Shown here piece after piece: positions 27,196 to 37,055 of a stretch of 64,000 nt of DNA. Source of the stretch: Sphingomonas beigongshangi (GTDB lineage: Bacteria; Pseudomonadota; Alphaproteobacteria; Sphingomonadales; Sphingomonadaceae); assembly GCF_016820445.1 (NCBI RefSeq), contig NZ_JADHDT010000002.1:1-64000 (forward strand). Direction: 5' to 3'. The stretch's first letter is position 1. The number at the start of each line of letters is the position of its first letter. Below the pieces are notes generated by a model. It saw only the letters and a list, made by a program, of their open reading frames with translations, had not been told where the DNA came from and ran no database searches. Both the position numbers and the translations under genes were made by a program.

Positions 27196-27864
27196 GTGAC
27201 AAAACCGATCATCATCGCCGTTCCCAAGGGGCGCATCCTCTCCGAAGCGGTGCCGCTCCTCGCCGCCGCCGGGATCGTGCCCGAAGCCGCCTTTTCCGAC
27301 GAGGACAGCCGCGCGCTCCGTTTCGCGACCGACACGCCGGGCATCGAGCTGATCCGCGTCCGTGCCTTCGACGTCGCCACCTTCGTCGCGCATGGCGCCG
27401 CGCAGCTCGGCATCGTCGGGTCCGACGTCATCGCGGAATTCGGCTATTCGGAATTGTATGCGCCCGTCGACCTCGGCATTGGCCATTGCCGCATCTCGGT
27501 CGCCGAACCCGCCGACATGGCGGCCGGCGACGATCCGCGCGGCTGGAGCCATGTCCGCGTCGCGACCAAATATCCGCACATCACCGCCGCGCATTTCGCC
27601 CGCCGCGGCGTACAGGCGGAATGCGTCAAGCTGAATGGCGCGATGGAGCTCGCGCCGATGCTCGGCCTTGCGCCGCGTATCGTCGACCTCGTCAGCTCGG
27701 GGCGCACGCTCAAGGAGAACGGCCTGGTCGAGGTGGAGGTGATCGCACAGGTGACCAGCCGGCTCGTCGTCAACCGCGCCGCGATGAAGACCCGCGCGGA
27801 AGTCGTGCCGCTGGTCGAGGCGTTCCGCCGTGCCGTGGCCGCCAAGGCGAGGATCGCCGCATGA
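27196..27864 (+). CDS. hisG: ATP phosphoribosyltransferase, short form
   Basis: HisG catalyses the first step of histidine synthesis, joining ATP and PRPP. The 222-residue protein is the short form that lacks the C-terminal regulatory domain and needs HisZ, which is not in the window. Motifs: [18 protein letters not shown] at the start, [22 protein letters not shown] and the PRPP-binding [19 protein letters not shown]. The GTG at 27196 matches the expected N-terminus. Its stop overlaps the hisD start by ATGA. Confidence 0.95.
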   Translation: MTKPIIIAVPKGRILSEAVPLLAAAGIVPEAAFSDEDSRALRFATDTPGIELIRVRAFDVATFVAHGAAQLGIVGSDVIAEFGYSELYAPVDLGIGHCRISVAEPADMAAGDDPRGWSHVRVATKYPHITAAHFARRGVQAECVKLNGAMELAPMLGLAPRIVDLVSSGRTLKENGLVEVEVIAQVTSRLVVNRAAMKTRAEVVPLVEAFRRAVAAKARIAA

Positions 27865-29159
27865 TCCGCCTCGACACGCGCGACGCCGGCTTCGCCGCAT
27901 CCTTCGCCGAGCTGGTCGACGCGCGTCGCGAGACGGCGACCGACGTTGCCCGCGACGTCGCGACGATCATCCGCGCCGTCCGCGACGAGGGCGAGGCCGC
28001 CGTCGCCGCCTTCACGCGTAAACTGGACCGCCACGATCTTGCGGAAACCGGCTGGCGGATCGAACCCGCCGCCTGCGCTGCCGCCTATGAGGCGCTCGAG
28101 CCGGAGCTGCGCGCCGCGCTCGATCTCGCGGCGCACCGCATCCGCACCTATCACGAGAAGCAACGGCCGGCGGACAGCGACTGGCGCGACGATGCCGGCG
28201 TACGACTCGGCGCGCGCTGGCGCCCGGTCGATGCCGCGGGCCTCTACGTCCCCGGCGGCCGTGCGGCCTATCCCTCGTCGCTGCTGATGAACGCGATTCC
28301 CGCCAAGGTCGCGGGCGTCGGGCGGCTCGTGATGGTGACGCCGACGCCCGACGGGCAGGTCAATCCGCTCGTCCTCGCCGCCGCGCACCTTTCCGGGGTT
28401 GACGAGGTGTGGCGCGTCGGCGGCGCGCAGGCGATCGCCGCGCTCGCCTATGGCGCGGGCCGGATCGCGCCCGTCGACGTCGTCACCGGCCCCGGCAACG
28501 CCTGGGTCGCGGAAGCGAAGCGGCAGGTCTATGGCGTCGTCGGCATCGACATGGTCGCCGGCCCCAGCGAGATCGTCGTCGTCGCCGACGGCCGCAACGA
28601 TCCCCGCGTCACCGCCGCCGACCTGCTCAGCCAGGCCGAGCACGACACGGTGACGCAGTCGATCCTGTTCACCGACGATGCCGGCTTCGCCGACGCGGTG
28701 GCGGCGATGGTGGACGACGAACTGGGCCAGCTCCCGACGCAGGCCGTCGCCCGCGCCGCCTGGGACGCCAATGGCGCGATCGTCATCGTCGACACGCTGG
28801 AGGCCGCCTGCCCGCTGGTCGACCGCCTCGCCCCCGAGCATCTCCAGCTTTCCGTCGACGATCCGCAGAGCCTGTTCGATCGCATCCGTCACGCGGGCAG
28901 CGTCTTCCTGGGGCGGCACACGCCCGAGGCGATCGGCGATTATGTCGCCGGGCCGAACCATGTGCTGCCGACCGGTCGCCGCGCGCGCTTCTCGTCCGGC
29001 CTGTCGGTGCTCGACTTCATGAAGCGCACCAGCTTCCTCGGCCTGGACGAGACCGCGCTGGCGGAACTGGGTCCGGCGACGATCGCGCTGGCCGAGGCGG
29101 AGGGGCTGCCCGCGCATGCGCGCTCGGTGGCGCTGCGGCTGCGGACGAACCGGGGCTGA
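27861..29159 (+). CDS. hisD: Histidinol dehydrogenase
   Basis: HisD oxidises L-histidinol to histidine in two NAD-dependent steps. The 432-residue protein has family motifs [48 protein letters not shown], and the zinc- and catalysis-related [13 protein letters not shown] and RLAPEHLQL, ending with the [20 protein letters not shown] block. Length is normal. It is translationally coupled to hisG and followed 34 bp later by nusB. Confidence 0.97.
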   Translation: MIRLDTRDAGFAASFAELVDARRETATDVARDVATIIRAVRDEGEAAVAAFTRKLDRHDLAETGWRIEPAACAAAYEALEPELRAALDLAAHRIRTYHEKQRPADSDWRDDAGVRLGARWRPVDAAGLYVPGGRAAYPSSLLMNAIPAKVAGVGRLVMVTPTPDGQVNPLVLAAAHLSGVDEVWRVGGAQAIAALAYGAGRIAPVDVVTGPGNAWVAEAKRQVYGVVGIDMVAGPSEIVVVADGRNDPRVTAADLLSQAEHDTVTQSILFTDDAGFADAVAAMVDDELGQLPTQAVARAAWDANGAIVIVDTLEAACPLVDRLAPEHLQLSVDDPQSLFDRIRHAGSVFLGRHTPEAIGDYVAGPNHVLPTGRRARFSSGLSVLDFMKRTSFLGLDETALAELGPATIALAEAEGLPAHARSVALRLRTNRG

Positions 29160-29193
29160 CAGCGGGGATCGGCGCGCCTACATGCCCCAGCCT

Positions 29194-29661
29194 ATGTCCC
29201 GTACCACCGATCGTTCCCGCGCGCGCGCCGCCGCGCGCCTCGCCGCCGTCCAGGCGCTGTACCAGCATGAGATGGAGGGCACGCCGATCCCCGCGCTGCT
29301 CCACGAATTTCATCAGCATCGCATCGGCGCGACGATCGAGGACGTCGAATATGCCGATGCCGACGTCGATTTCTTCGACGATATTGTCACCGGCGCGCAC
29401 GCCCGCGCGGGCGAGATCGACCTGGCGATCGAGAGGAAGCTGGCCTCTGGATGGTCGCTGGCGCGGCTCGACAAGCCGATGAAGGCGCTGCTGCGCGCCG
29501 GCACCTATGAGCTGATGGCGCGCAAGGACGTGCCCGTCGGCGCGACGATCAGCGAATATATCGATGTCGCGCACGCCTTTTACGAGCGGCGCGAGACCGG
29601 CTTCGTCAACGGCCTGCTCGACGGCATCGCCAAGGACGTCCGCGGGGAGGCGCGCGGCTGA
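29194..29661 (+). CDS. nusB: Transcription antitermination factor NusB
   Basis: NusB, an all-helical RNA-binding protein, works with NusE (S10) at boxA in rRNA antitermination. The 155-residue protein shows ARLAAVQALYQHEMEGTPIP, then LASGWSLARLDKPMKALLRA, GTYELMARKDVPVGATISEY and the typical ending FYERRETGFVNGLLDGIAKD. The start at 29194 (MSRTTDRSRARAAARL) fits the family; an in-frame ATG at 29182 would add four residues. Its stop overlaps the likely thiL start region. Confidence 0.95.
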   Translation: MSRTTDRSRARAAARLAAVQALYQHEMEGTPIPALLHEFHQHRIGATIEDVEYADADVDFFDDIVTGAHARAGEIDLAIERKLASGWSLARLDKPMKALLRAGTYELMARKDVPVGATISEYIDVAHAFYERRETGFVNGLLDGIAKDVRGEARG

Positions 29662-29690
29662 CCGAGGCCGAATTCCTCGAAGCGCTGCGC

Positions 29691-30566
29691 ATGCTGCCGA
29701 TCCACCCGTCGGCACGCGACCTGCGCGACGATGCGGCGCGGCTGACCCAGGCACCGCTCGTCGTGACGACCGACACGTTGGTCGAGGGCGTGCATTTCCT
29801 ACCCGGCGACACGCCGGCGGACGTGGCGTGGAAGCTGGTCGCGACCAACCTGTCCGACATCGCCGGCAAGGGCGCGCGGCCAGAAGGCATATTGCTCAAC
29901 TATCCGCTGTCCGACGACGCCTGGGACCGCGCATTCCTCGCCGGCCTGGCGGAGGTGCTGGCGGCCTGCGGCACCGGCCTGCTTGGCGGCGACACGGTGA
30001 CCCTGCCGCGCGGCGCACCCCGCATCCTCACCGCCACCGCCTTTGGCGGGGACACGCCCGCGCCGCCGCGCGGGGGTGCGGGAGAGAACGATGCCCTTTG
30101 GGTAACGGGTACGATCGGCGACGCTGGCGCGGGCCTCGCCATCGCGCGCGGCGAGCCCGGCCCCGCCGCGCTCGCGACACGCTATCGCCGTCCGCAGCCG
30201 CGCCTTGGCGAGGGGCGCGTGCTGTCGCGCGTCGCGCATGCGATGATGGACGTGTCGGACGGACTGCTGATCGATGCCGCGCGCATGGGCGCCGCCAGCC
30301 GCCTGGGGGTCGAGATCGACCTCGCCGCCGTGCCGCTGTCCGCCGACTATCGCGCCTGTCGCGGCGCGGACCGGTCCGCCCGCCTCGCCGCCGCCACGGC
30401 GGGGGACGATTACGAACTGCTGTTCGCGATGCCCGCCAACACCGTGCCCGCCGTCGCCGCGACGCTGCTTGGCCGGTTTCGCCGCGCGCCGGGCCTGTAC
30501 CTGCACGAGGCGGGCGTCCCGGTCCCCCTGCCGTCGTCGCTCGGCTTCGAGCACGGCTTTGCCTGA
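29691..30566 (+). CDS. thiL: Thiamine-monophosphate kinase
   Basis: ThiL phosphorylates thiamine monophosphate to thiamine pyrophosphate using ATP and Mg. The protein has Mg/ATP-binding acidic residues in DLRDDAARL, VTTDTLVEGVHFLPGDTP, KLVATNLSDIAGKGARPEG, LLGGDTV, and MMDVSDGLLIDAARM, then TAGDDYELLF. The first ordinary start codon is the ATG at 29691. However, the codons just upstream read TEAEFLEALR, which resembles the usual ThiL N-terminus, and the only possible initiator before them is a CTG at 29658 that overlaps the nusB stop as CTGA. The real protein is probably 302 residues starting at that CTG. The hisG-hisD-nusB-thiL order suggests an operon. Confidence 0.92.
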   Translation: MLPIHPSARDLRDDAARLTQAPLVVTTDTLVEGVHFLPGDTPADVAWKLVATNLSDIAGKGARPEGILLNYPLSDDAWDRAFLAGLAEVLAACGTGLLGGDTVTLPRGAPRILTATAFGGDTPAPPRGGAGENDALWVTGTIGDAGAGLAIARGEPGPAALATRYRRPQPRLGEGRVLSRVAHAMMDVSDGLLIDAARMGAASRLGVEIDLAAVPLSADYRACRGADRSARLAAATAGDDYELLFAMPANTVPAVAATLLGRFRRAPGLYLHEAGVPVPLPSSLGFEHGFA

Positions 30567-30663
30567 GGTGCTTGCGCTCCGCGCCACCGCGCCATAGCCT
30601 CCCCGTTCCGCGCGAGACCGGGATCACATCGGCCGCGCGCCAACAGGAGAAGGATCGCTGCGA

Positions 30664-32841
30664 ATGACCACGGTCACCCTCGCCATCCTCTGCGGCCTCG
30701 TCGCCGTGGTCTATGGCTTCGTCACCAGCCAACAGGTGCTGCGCGCCTCGCCGGGCGACGCCCGAATGCAGGACATCGCCGCCGCCATTCAGGAAGGCGC
30801 CAAGGCCTATCTCGGCCGCCAGTACACCACCATCGCCATCGTGGGCGTCGTCGTCGCCGTGATCCTGTTCGCGACGCTGGGAGCGCTGTCGACCGTCGGT
30901 TTCGTCGTCGGCGCTGTGCTGTCCGGCGTGGCCGGCTTCGTCGGCATGACCATCTCCGTCCGGGCCAACGTGCGGACCGCGGAGGCGGCGCGGGGCAGCC
31001 TGCAGGGCGGCCTGACGATGGCGTTCCGCTCGGGCGCGGTGACGGGCATGCTCGTCGCGGGACTGGGGCTGCTCGCGATCGCGACCTTTTTCTGGTATCT
31101 CACCGGCCCGGGAGGCCATGCGCCGGGAGACCGCGTCATCGTCGAGGCACTGACCGCGCTCGCCTTCGGCGCCTCGCTCATCTCCATCTTCGCGCGACTG
31201 GGCGGCGGCATCTTCACCAAGGCCGCCGACGTCGGCGCCGACCTGGTCGGCAAGGTCGAGGCGGGCATTCCAGAGGACGATCCCCGCAATCCGGCCGTCA
31301 TCGCCGACAATGTCGGCGACAATGTGGGCGACTGCGCCGGCATGGCCGCCGACCTGTTCGAAACCTATGTCGTGACGCTGGGCGTGACGATGGTGTCGAT
31401 CGCCCTGCTCGTCAAAGCCGATACGGTGGAGCTGATGCGATTGATGAGCCTGCCGCTGCTCGTCGGCGGCGTGTGCATCATCACCTCGATCATCGGCACC
31501 TACATGGTCCGGCTCGGCAAGGGCGGATCGATCATGGGCGCGCTTTACAAGGGGTTCTGGACCAGCGCATTGCTGTCGATCCCGGCGATCTATCTCGCCT
31601 GCCGCTACGTGCTCGGCGATCTCAACCGCACGCTCGGCGGCGCGGGCTTCCTCGACGCGGTGACCGACGATCTGAGCAACGGCGCCGACGGCCCCGCGGC
31701 GGCGACGGCAACCCAGGTCGGCGCCAGCTTCACGGGCATGGACCTGTTCTGGTGCATGGTGATCGGCCTGGCGGTGACCGGACTGATCGTCTGGATCACC
31801 GAATATTACACCGGCACCGCCTACCGCCCGGTCAAGTCGATCGCCAAGGCAAGCCAGACCGGCCACGGCACCAATGTGATCCAGGGCCTGGCGATCAGCC
31901 TCGAAGCGACGGCGCTGCCGACGCTGGTCATCGTCGTCGCGGTGGTCGCCACCTACCAGCTCGCCGGCATCATCGGCATCGCCTTCGCCGCGACCAGCAT
32001 GCTCGCGCTCGCCGGCATGGTGGTGGCGCTCGATGCCTATGGCCCGGTCACCGACAATGCCGGCGGCATCGCCGAAATGGCGGGCCTGCCCGATGAAGTA
32101 CGGCACAAGACCGACGCGCTCGACGCGGTCGGCAACACGACCAAGGCGGTGACCAAGGGCTATGCGATCGGTTCCGCCGGCCTCGCCGCGCTGGTGCTGT
32201 TCGGTGCCTATACCACCGATCTCGACACCTACTTTCCCGACATCACCGTCGATTTCAGCCTGTCGAACCCCTATGTCATCGTCGGCTTGCTGCTCGGCGC
32301 ATTGCTGCCCTATCTCTTCGCCGCGTTCGGCATGACCGCGGTCGGCCGGGCGGCGGGTGCCGTGGTCGATGAAGTCCGCGGCCAGTTCCGCGACAATCCC
32401 GGGATCATGGAAGGAACCAGCCGTCCCAATTACGGCCGGACCGTCGACCTCGTCACCCGGGCCGCGATCCGCGAGATGATCGTGCCCAGCCTGCTTCCGG
32501 TGCTGTCGCCGATCGCGGTCTACTTCATCGTCCGCGCGGTCGCGGGCCAGGCGAACGGCTTCGCGGCGCTCGGCGCGATGCTGCTTGGCGTCATCGTCTC
32601 CGGCCTCTTCGTCGCGCTGTCGATGACCTCGGGCGGCGGCGCCTGGGACAATGCCAAGAAGTACATCGAGGACGGCAATTACGGTGGCAAGGGATCGGAA
32701 GCCCACAAGGCCGCGGTCACCGGCGACACGGTCGGCGATCCGTACAAGGATACCGCCGGCCCGGCGATCAATCCGATGATCAAGATCACCAATATCGTCG
32801 CCCTGTTGCTGCTCGCGGCACTGGCCGCTGGCGGTGGCTGA
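30664..32841 (+). CDS. hppA: Membrane-bound proton-translocating pyrophosphatase, K+-independent type
   Basis: HppA hydrolyses pyrophosphate and pumps protons across the inner membrane. The 725-residue protein has about 16 transmembrane helices and the substrate-binding [20 protein letters not shown] block (about residue 202), plus [20 protein letters not shown] and EFRDNPGI-like and [14 protein letters not shown] blocks near the end. The sequence GNTTKA (about 490) has Lys at the position that makes these pumps K+-independent, whereas K+-dependent enzymes have Ala there. An ACAGGAGAAGG ribosome site precedes the ATG. It is probably monocistronic; a long hairpin lies between it and the next gene. 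Confidence 0.96.
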   Translation: MTTVTLAILCGLVAVVYGFVTSQQVLRASPGDARMQDIAAAIQEGAKAYLGRQYTTIAIVGVVVAVILFATLGALSTVGFVVGAVLSGVAGFVGMTISVRANVRTAEAARGSLQGGLTMAFRSGAVTGMLVAGLGLLAIATFFWYLTGPGGHAPGDRVIVEALTALAFGASLISIFARLGGGIFTKAADVGADLVGKVEAGIPEDDPRNPAVIADNVGDNVGDCAGMAADLFETYVVTLGVTMVSIALLVKADTVELMRLMSLPLLVGGVCIITSIIGTYMVRLGKGGSIMGALYKGFWTSALLSIPAIYLACRYVLGDLNRTLGGAGFLDAVTDDLSNGADGPAAATATQVGASFTGMDLFWCMVIGLAVTGLIVWITEYYTGTAYRPVKSIAKASQTGHGTNVIQGLAISLEATALPTLVIVVAVVATYQLAGIIGIAFAATSMLALAGMVVALDAYGPVTDNAGGIAEMAGLPDEVRHKTDALDAVGNTTKAVTKGYAIGSAGLAALVLFGAYTTDLDTYFPDITVDFSLSNPYVIVGLLLGALLPYLFAAFGMTAVGRAAGAVVDEVRGQFRDNPGIMEGTSRPNYGRTVDLVTRAAIREMIVPSLLPVLSPIAVYFIVRAVAGQANGFAALGAMLLGVIVSGLFVALSMTSGGGAWDNAKKYIEDGNYGGKGSEAHKAAVTGDTVGDPYKDTAGPAINPMIKITNIVALLLLAALAAGGG

Positions 32842-32891
32842 CAGCCGCGGCTTTTCCGCGCTTTGCGGATGACGTGATGGATTGACCGAGC

Positions 32892-32944
32892 CACCCGACC
32901 CTTCCTAGTCTGGCAATCGTCAGACAAGAGGAGAGGGTCGGGTG
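32892..32944 (+). promoter_or_regulatory. Long hairpin covering the ribosome site and GTG start of the CE20-like gene
   Basis: CACCCGACCCT (32892-32902) and AGGGTCGGGTG (32934-32944) are perfect 11-bp complements. Inside, CCT/AGG (32904-32906 with 32929-32931) and GTCTG/CAGAC (32908-32912 with 32921-32925) continue the stem around an 8-nt loop. The 3' arm contains the purine-rich ribosome site and ends exactly with the GTG start codon. The folded RNA would hide both from the ribosome. It could be a translational switch, or a terminator of hppA placed tightly against the next gene; no U tract follows. Confidence 0.6.
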
Positions 32945-34882
32945 ATCGCACGTTGGCTGGTGGCCGTCGCCACGGTGAGCTTGCCCGCCGCCGCCGCGGC
33001 GCAGGACTCGCCGCTGCTCGCGAGTCTGTTCAATGACCACGCGGTCCTGCAGCGCGACCGCCCGATCACCGTCTGGGGCCATGCAAATCCCGGGGAAACC
33101 GTCTCGGTCGCGTTGAGCGGCGCACGGGTCAGCGCCCGCGCCGACATGCGCGGCGCATGGCAGGCGCAACTTCCGCCGCTCCCCGCCGGCGGCCCCTATG
33201 TCCTGTCCGCACAGGCCGGCGCCGTGACGCAGCAGGTGTCGGACGTGCTGGTCGGCGACGTCTATCTGTGCGGCGGCCAGTCCAACATGGAGTTTCCGGC
33301 CCGTCAGTCGACGGGCGCCTGGGGCGGTCTTGCCCCCAAGCCCGAGCCGATGCTGCGCTTTGCCCATGTCGAACATGACAGCGCCGCCGCTCCCCGCGAC
33401 GATCTCTCCAAGCCGGCGCCCTGGCGGATCGTCGATTCGTCGAGCGTCGGGGATGCCTCGGCCGTCTGCTTCTACATGGCGCGCTCGCTCCAGCACGATC
33501 TGAAGATACCCGTCGGCTTCGTCGATTCCGACTGGGGCGGTACGACGATCCAGAGCTGGATCACCGCGCCGTCGCTGGCGACCCTGCCGGACTATGCCGA
33601 TGGCGCGGCCAGTCTCGCCTTGCTCGCAAAGGATCCCGCCGCGGCCCGCGCGGCCGAAGCGCGGCGTGGCGAAGCCTGGTGGCGACGCAACGACCCGCGC
33701 TGGGCAGCGACGCGGCGCTGGTCGGACCCGGCGTTCGACGATGCCGCCTGGCCGACCCTGGCCCTCGCCGGCTCGTGGCGCGATGCCGGCATTCCGGCGC
33801 TGGCGGCGTTCGACGGCGTCGTCTGGCTGCGCAAGACGGTGGACCTCAGCGCGGAGCAGGCTGCCGCGGCGGACCGGCTGCTGCTCGGCCCGATCGATGC
33901 GCACGACACCGTTTGGATCAACGGCCGCTGGACAGGGAGCAACGGCGTCAACTGGTTCTGGCGCGACTATGCGGTACCGCAGGGCGCCTTCCACGCGGGA
34001 CGCAACGTCATCGCCATCCGCGTGCTCGGCGGCGGCGGACCGACGGGCCAGCCCGACAACCGCCAGATCAAGCTGAAGGACGGCACCGCCATATCGCTCG
34101 CCGGACACTGGTCGTACCAGCTTGGCGCCGCGCTGAAAGGCAAGCCGCCCAGCGCCCCCTGGGAAGTTCCCGCCAGCCTCGCGACGCTGAACAACGGGAT
34201 GATCGCCCCGATCGCGCGCTACGGCTTCCGCCTTGCCGCCTGGTACCAGGGCGAATCGAACGTCGGCGACGCGAAGGGCTATGCGTCGCTCCTGCCGATG
34301 CTGATGCGCGACTGGCGCCGACAGACGAACGATCCGGCACTGCCGTTCCTTGTCGCCCAGCTCGCGACGCTCGGCACGCCAGCGACGGCGCCCGGTGAAT
34401 CCGGCTGGGCGGACATGCGGGACGTACAGGCGAAGGCCGTACGCGCCGATCCGCATGCCGGCCTGGCAGTGACGTTCGACCTCGGCGATCGCTACGACAT
34501 CCACCCGACGCAGAAGATGATCGTCGGTGAACGGCTTGCCCGCGCCGCGCGCGTGGTGGCTTACGGCCGCTCGGTCACACCCGGGGGGCCGGAGGTGACC
34601 GCGGTGGCGCGCGATGGGGCGGACCTCGCCGTGACGTTCCGCAACGTCTCGGCCGGGCTGCGGACCTACGGCGCCGCTCAGGCGATCGGCTTCGAGACCT
34701 GCACCGCCACGGCCTGCCGATATGTGCTCGGCACGGTTGCGGGCGACCGGATCGTGCTGGCGGGTGCCAACGGGCCGGACGTGACGCGCGTCCGCTATGC
34801 CTGGGCGGACGCACCCTATGTCAATTTGTACAATACCGACGATCTGCCTGCGGTGCCGTTCGAATGGCCCGTGACCCCGTGA
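32942..34882 (+). CDS. SGNH-type acetylesterase, CE20-like (annotated in databases as sialate O-acetylesterase)
   Basis: The 646-residue secreted enzyme has a signal peptide (about 1-21) and a short N-terminal beta domain. Its SGNH hydrolase core is split by an inserted jelly-roll-like module at about residues 235-370 (AFDGVVWLRKTVDLSAEQ, then DTVWINGRWTGSNGVNWF). Catalytic blocks are CGGQSNMEFPA (Ser), AAWYQGESNVGDA and DIHPTQKMIVGERLA (Asp/His). A split SGNH core with such an insertion is the layout of CE20 xyloglucan acetylesterases described in Xanthomonas. With GH31 and GH35 genes nearby, removal of acetyl groups from xyloglucan or xylan is more likely than from sialic acid. The start is a GTG buried in a hairpin. 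Confidence 0.85.
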   Translation: MIARWLVAVATVSLPAAAAAQDSPLLASLFNDHAVLQRDRPITVWGHANPGETVSVALSGARVSARADMRGAWQAQLPPLPAGGPYVLSAQAGAVTQQVSDVLVGDVYLCGGQSNMEFPARQSTGAWGGLAPKPEPMLRFAHVEHDSAAAPRDDLSKPAPWRIVDSSSVGDASAVCFYMARSLQHDLKIPVGFVDSDWGGTTIQSWITAPSLATLPDYADGAASLALLAKDPAAARAAEARRGEAWWRRNDPRWAATRRWSDPAFDDAAWPTLALAGSWRDAGIPALAAFDGVVWLRKTVDLSAEQAAAADRLLLGPIDAHDTVWINGRWTGSNGVNWFWRDYAVPQGAFHAGRNVIAIRVLGGGGPTGQPDNRQIKLKDGTAISLAGHWSYQLGAALKGKPPSAPWEVPASLATLNNGMIAPIARYGFRLAAWYQGESNVGDAKGYASLLPMLMRDWRRQTNDPALPFLVAQLATLGTPATAPGESGWADMRDVQAKAVRADPHAGLAVTFDLGDRYDIHPTQKMIVGERLARAARVVAYGRSVTPGGPEVTAVARDGADLAVTFRNVSAGLRTYGAAQAIGFETCTATACRYVLGTVAGDRIVLAGANGPDVTRVRYAWADAPYVNLYNTDDLPAVPFEWPVTP

Positions 34883-34938
34883 TCCGACGCTGACGGCGCG
34901 CGCGAGCGTGGCAGCGGCGGAAATAGGCCGGGCCGCGG

Positions 34939-34988
34939 GACCGCTTTGCCCCTTCCGTATTGTCAGGCCACAGGATACGGTAGCGGTC
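34939..34988 (+). promoter_or_regulatory. Nested inverted repeats in the leader of the GH27 gene
   Basis: GACCGCT (34939-34945) pairs with AGCGGTC (34982-34988), and inside it TCCGTAT-TGT pairs with ACA-gg-ATACGG (34955-34963 with 34970-34980). A TTGCCCC stretch between the arms could alternatively pair with GGGCAA beside the ribosome site (about 35000), giving two competing folds. This may be a terminator of the preceding gene or a leader control element. Confidence 0.35.
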
Positions 34989-35016
34989 ACATGCCAAAGG
35001 GCAAGGAGGGGAGGCA

Positions 35017-36258
35017 ATGATGCCGGGGCACTTGTGGCGGGCCGCGCATGCCGTGGCGCGAGCGGTGATGGCGCTAACGACCGCAATCGCAATGCCCGCG
35101 CTGGCGCAGATTCCCGCGGCCACGCCCGCAGCGCCTCCGCCGCCATCATCGGCGATGTCACCGATCCTGGCCGCGACGCCGCCGATGGGGTGGAACAGCT
35201 GGAACAAGTTCGCCTGCACCGTCGATGCTGCGAAGGTCCGCCGCGTCGCGGATGCGATGGTCGCGTCCGGCATGCGCGACGCGGGCTATGTATATGTCGT
35301 CATCGACGATTGCTGGCACGGACCGCGCGACCCGAACGGCTTTATCACCGCGGATACCGCGCGCTTCCCGGACGGGATCAAGGCGCTCGCCGATTACGTC
35401 CACGCGCGCGGGCTCAAGTTCGGCATCTATTCCGACGCGGGCGCGAAGACCTGCGGCGGTCGCCCGGGCAGCCAGGGCCATGAATATCAGGATGCGCTGA
35501 CCTATGCGCGCTGGGGCGTCGACTATCTCAAGTATGACTGGTGCGAGACGGGCACGCGCAACGCGGAGGAAGCCTATCGCACCATGGCGGCGGCGCTTGC
35601 GGCGAGCGGCCGCACCATCCTGTTTTCCCTGTGCGAATGGGGCACGGCCAAGCCATGGCTCTGGTCGCCGCAGGTCGGTCAGATGTGGCGCACGACCGGT
35701 GACATCACCGACAAATGGGACGGCAAGCACGGCTATTCGCTCGGCGTCGTCGCCATCGCCGATCTGAACGAGCCCCTCTGGCCGTTCGCCGGCCCGGGCC
35801 ATTGGAACGACCCCGACATGCTCGAAGTCGGCAACGGCGGGATGAGCGACACCGAATATCGCAGCCACTTCTCGCTTTGGGCGATGATGGCCGCGCCGCT
35901 GATCGCAGGCAACGACATTGCGGCGATGGACGCGCCGACCCGCGCGATCCTTACCAACCGCGAGGTGATCGCGATCGACCAGGATCCGCTCGGTCAACCC
36001 GGCCGCCGCGTCGCACGCGACGGCACGCGCGAGACATGGGTACGCCCCCTGTCCGGCGGCCGACGCGCGGTGCTGCTGTTCAACCGTGGCGAGGCGCCGG
36101 CACGCGTCGCGGCGACCTGGGATCAGCTCGGCTATCCCCCGTCGCTGCGGGCCCGGGTCCGCGACCTGTGGGCGCATCGCGACCTGCCCACCGCCGCCGG
36201 CACGATCGCGGCCGACGTGCCCGCGCACGGCGTCGTCATGCTCACCGTCTCTCCGTGA
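35017..36258 (+). CDS. GH27 alpha-galactosidase
   Basis: The 413-residue secreted enzyme removes terminal alpha-galactose. A signal peptide and Pro/Ala-rich linker (about 1-48) precede the GH27 barrel: PPMGWNSWNKFACTVD, YVVIDDCWHGPRDPNG, GLKFGIYSDAGAKTC, the nucleophile Asp in VDYLKYDWCETG (about residue 176), and the acid/base Asp in RTTGDITDKWDG (about 230). A C-terminal beta domain follows (VRPLSGGRRAVLLFNRGEAP). AAGGAGGGG precedes the ATG. It leads a tightly packed plus-strand run with SGNH, GH31, GH35 and GH10. Confidence 0.93.
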   Translation: MMPGHLWRAAHAVARAVMALTTAIAMPALAQIPAATPAAPPPPSSAMSPILAATPPMGWNSWNKFACTVDAAKVRRVADAMVASGMRDAGYVYVVIDDCWHGPRDPNGFITADTARFPDGIKALADYVHARGLKFGIYSDAGAKTCGGRPGSQGHEYQDALTYARWGVDYLKYDWCETGTRNAEEAYRTMAAALAASGRTILFSLCEWGTAKPWLWSPQVGQMWRTTGDITDKWDGKHGYSLGVVAIADLNEPLWPFAGPGHWNDPDMLEVGNGGMSDTEYRSHFSLWAMMAAPLIAGNDIAAMDAPTRAILTNREVIAIDQDPLGQPGRRVARDGTRETWVRPLSGGRRAVLLFNRGEAPARVAATWDQLGYPPSLRARVRDLWAHRDLPTAAGTIAADVPAHGVVMLTVSP

Positions 36259-36269
36259 AGGACCATCCA

Positions 36270-37055
36270 TTGACCCGGTTCCTGCCCACGCTTGCCCTCT
36301 TCTCTGCCGCGATGTGCGCCGTACCCGCCGCGGCGCAGGTCGCGGCCCCGGCGGATCCCTTTGCCGGTGATCCGACTGGCATCGTCGCCGATCCCTGTCC
36401 TTCGCATGGCAAGGTCGATTGGGCGGTGCAGCACGCCCATGATCAGGCACGCGATTTCGGCCAGCTGTGCCGGTACCGTGCCGCCAATGCCGCGCTGACC
36501 GAGCGGCCGCGCGTCGTCTTCGCGGGCGATTCGATCACCGACAACTGGATCAACCTCGACCCTTCGTTCTTCACTCACGGCCTCGTCGATCGCGGCATCA
36601 GCGGACAGACGACACCGCAGCTGCTCGTCCGCTTCCGCCAGGACGTGATCGACCTGCACCCGCGCGCGGTTCACATCATGATCGGCACCAACGACATCGC
36701 CGGAAACACCGGTGCCGCGGCGATGGAAACGGTGGAAGGCAATATCGCGAGCATGGCGGACCTCGCCCGTGCGCATGGCATCCGGGTGATCCTGGCCTCC
36801 GTTCCGCCCGCCGGAGCCTTTCCCTGGGCCAAGGACAAGCAGCCCGTACCGCAGATCGCCGCGCTCAACCGCTGGATCGCCACCTATGCGAAAAGCAACG
36901 GCTTCACCTATGTCGACTATCATCCCGCGCTCGCGACATCGGACGGCGCGATGAAACCCGGGCTGGCCAGCGATGGCGTCCATCCGACCGCGGCGGGCTA
37001 TGCGGCGATGCGCCCCCTTGCCGAGGCCGCAATCGAGAAGGCGCTCGGTCGATGA
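36270..37055 (+). CDS. Secreted SGNH/GDSL hydrolase
   Basis: This is a 261-residue esterase-type protein with a signal peptide ending in AAAQ. Block I is RVVFAGDSITDNW (Ser about 85), block II is GISGQTTPQ, block III is MIGTNDIAGNTG and block V is SDGVHPTAAGY (Asp/His). It probably removes acyl groups from hemicellulose fragments, judging from its neighbours; no substrate can be read. The TTG at 36270 has GAAGGA seven bases upstream and gives a clean signal peptide; a GTG at 36255 overlapping the GH27 stop is the alternative. Its stop overlaps the GH31 start by ATGA. Confidence 0.87.
   Translation: MTRFLPTLALFSAAMCAVPAAAQVAAPADPFAGDPTGIVADPCPSHGKVDWAVQHAHDQARDFGQLCRYRAANAALTERPRVVFAGDSITDNWINLDPSFFTHGLVDRGISGQTTPQLLVRFRQDVIDLHPRAVHIMIGTNDIAGNTGAAAMETVEGNIASMADLARAHGIRVILASVPPAGAFPWAKDKQPVPQIAALNRWIATYAKSNGFTYVDYHPALATSDGAMKPGLASDGVHPTAAGYAAMRPLAEAAIEKALGR

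Noticed and set aside
30028..32706. 892-codon minus-strand open frame opposite thiL and hppA
   Set aside because: Composition is His/Asp/Arg/Ala-rich with no domain, and it spans two well-supported genes on the other strand.
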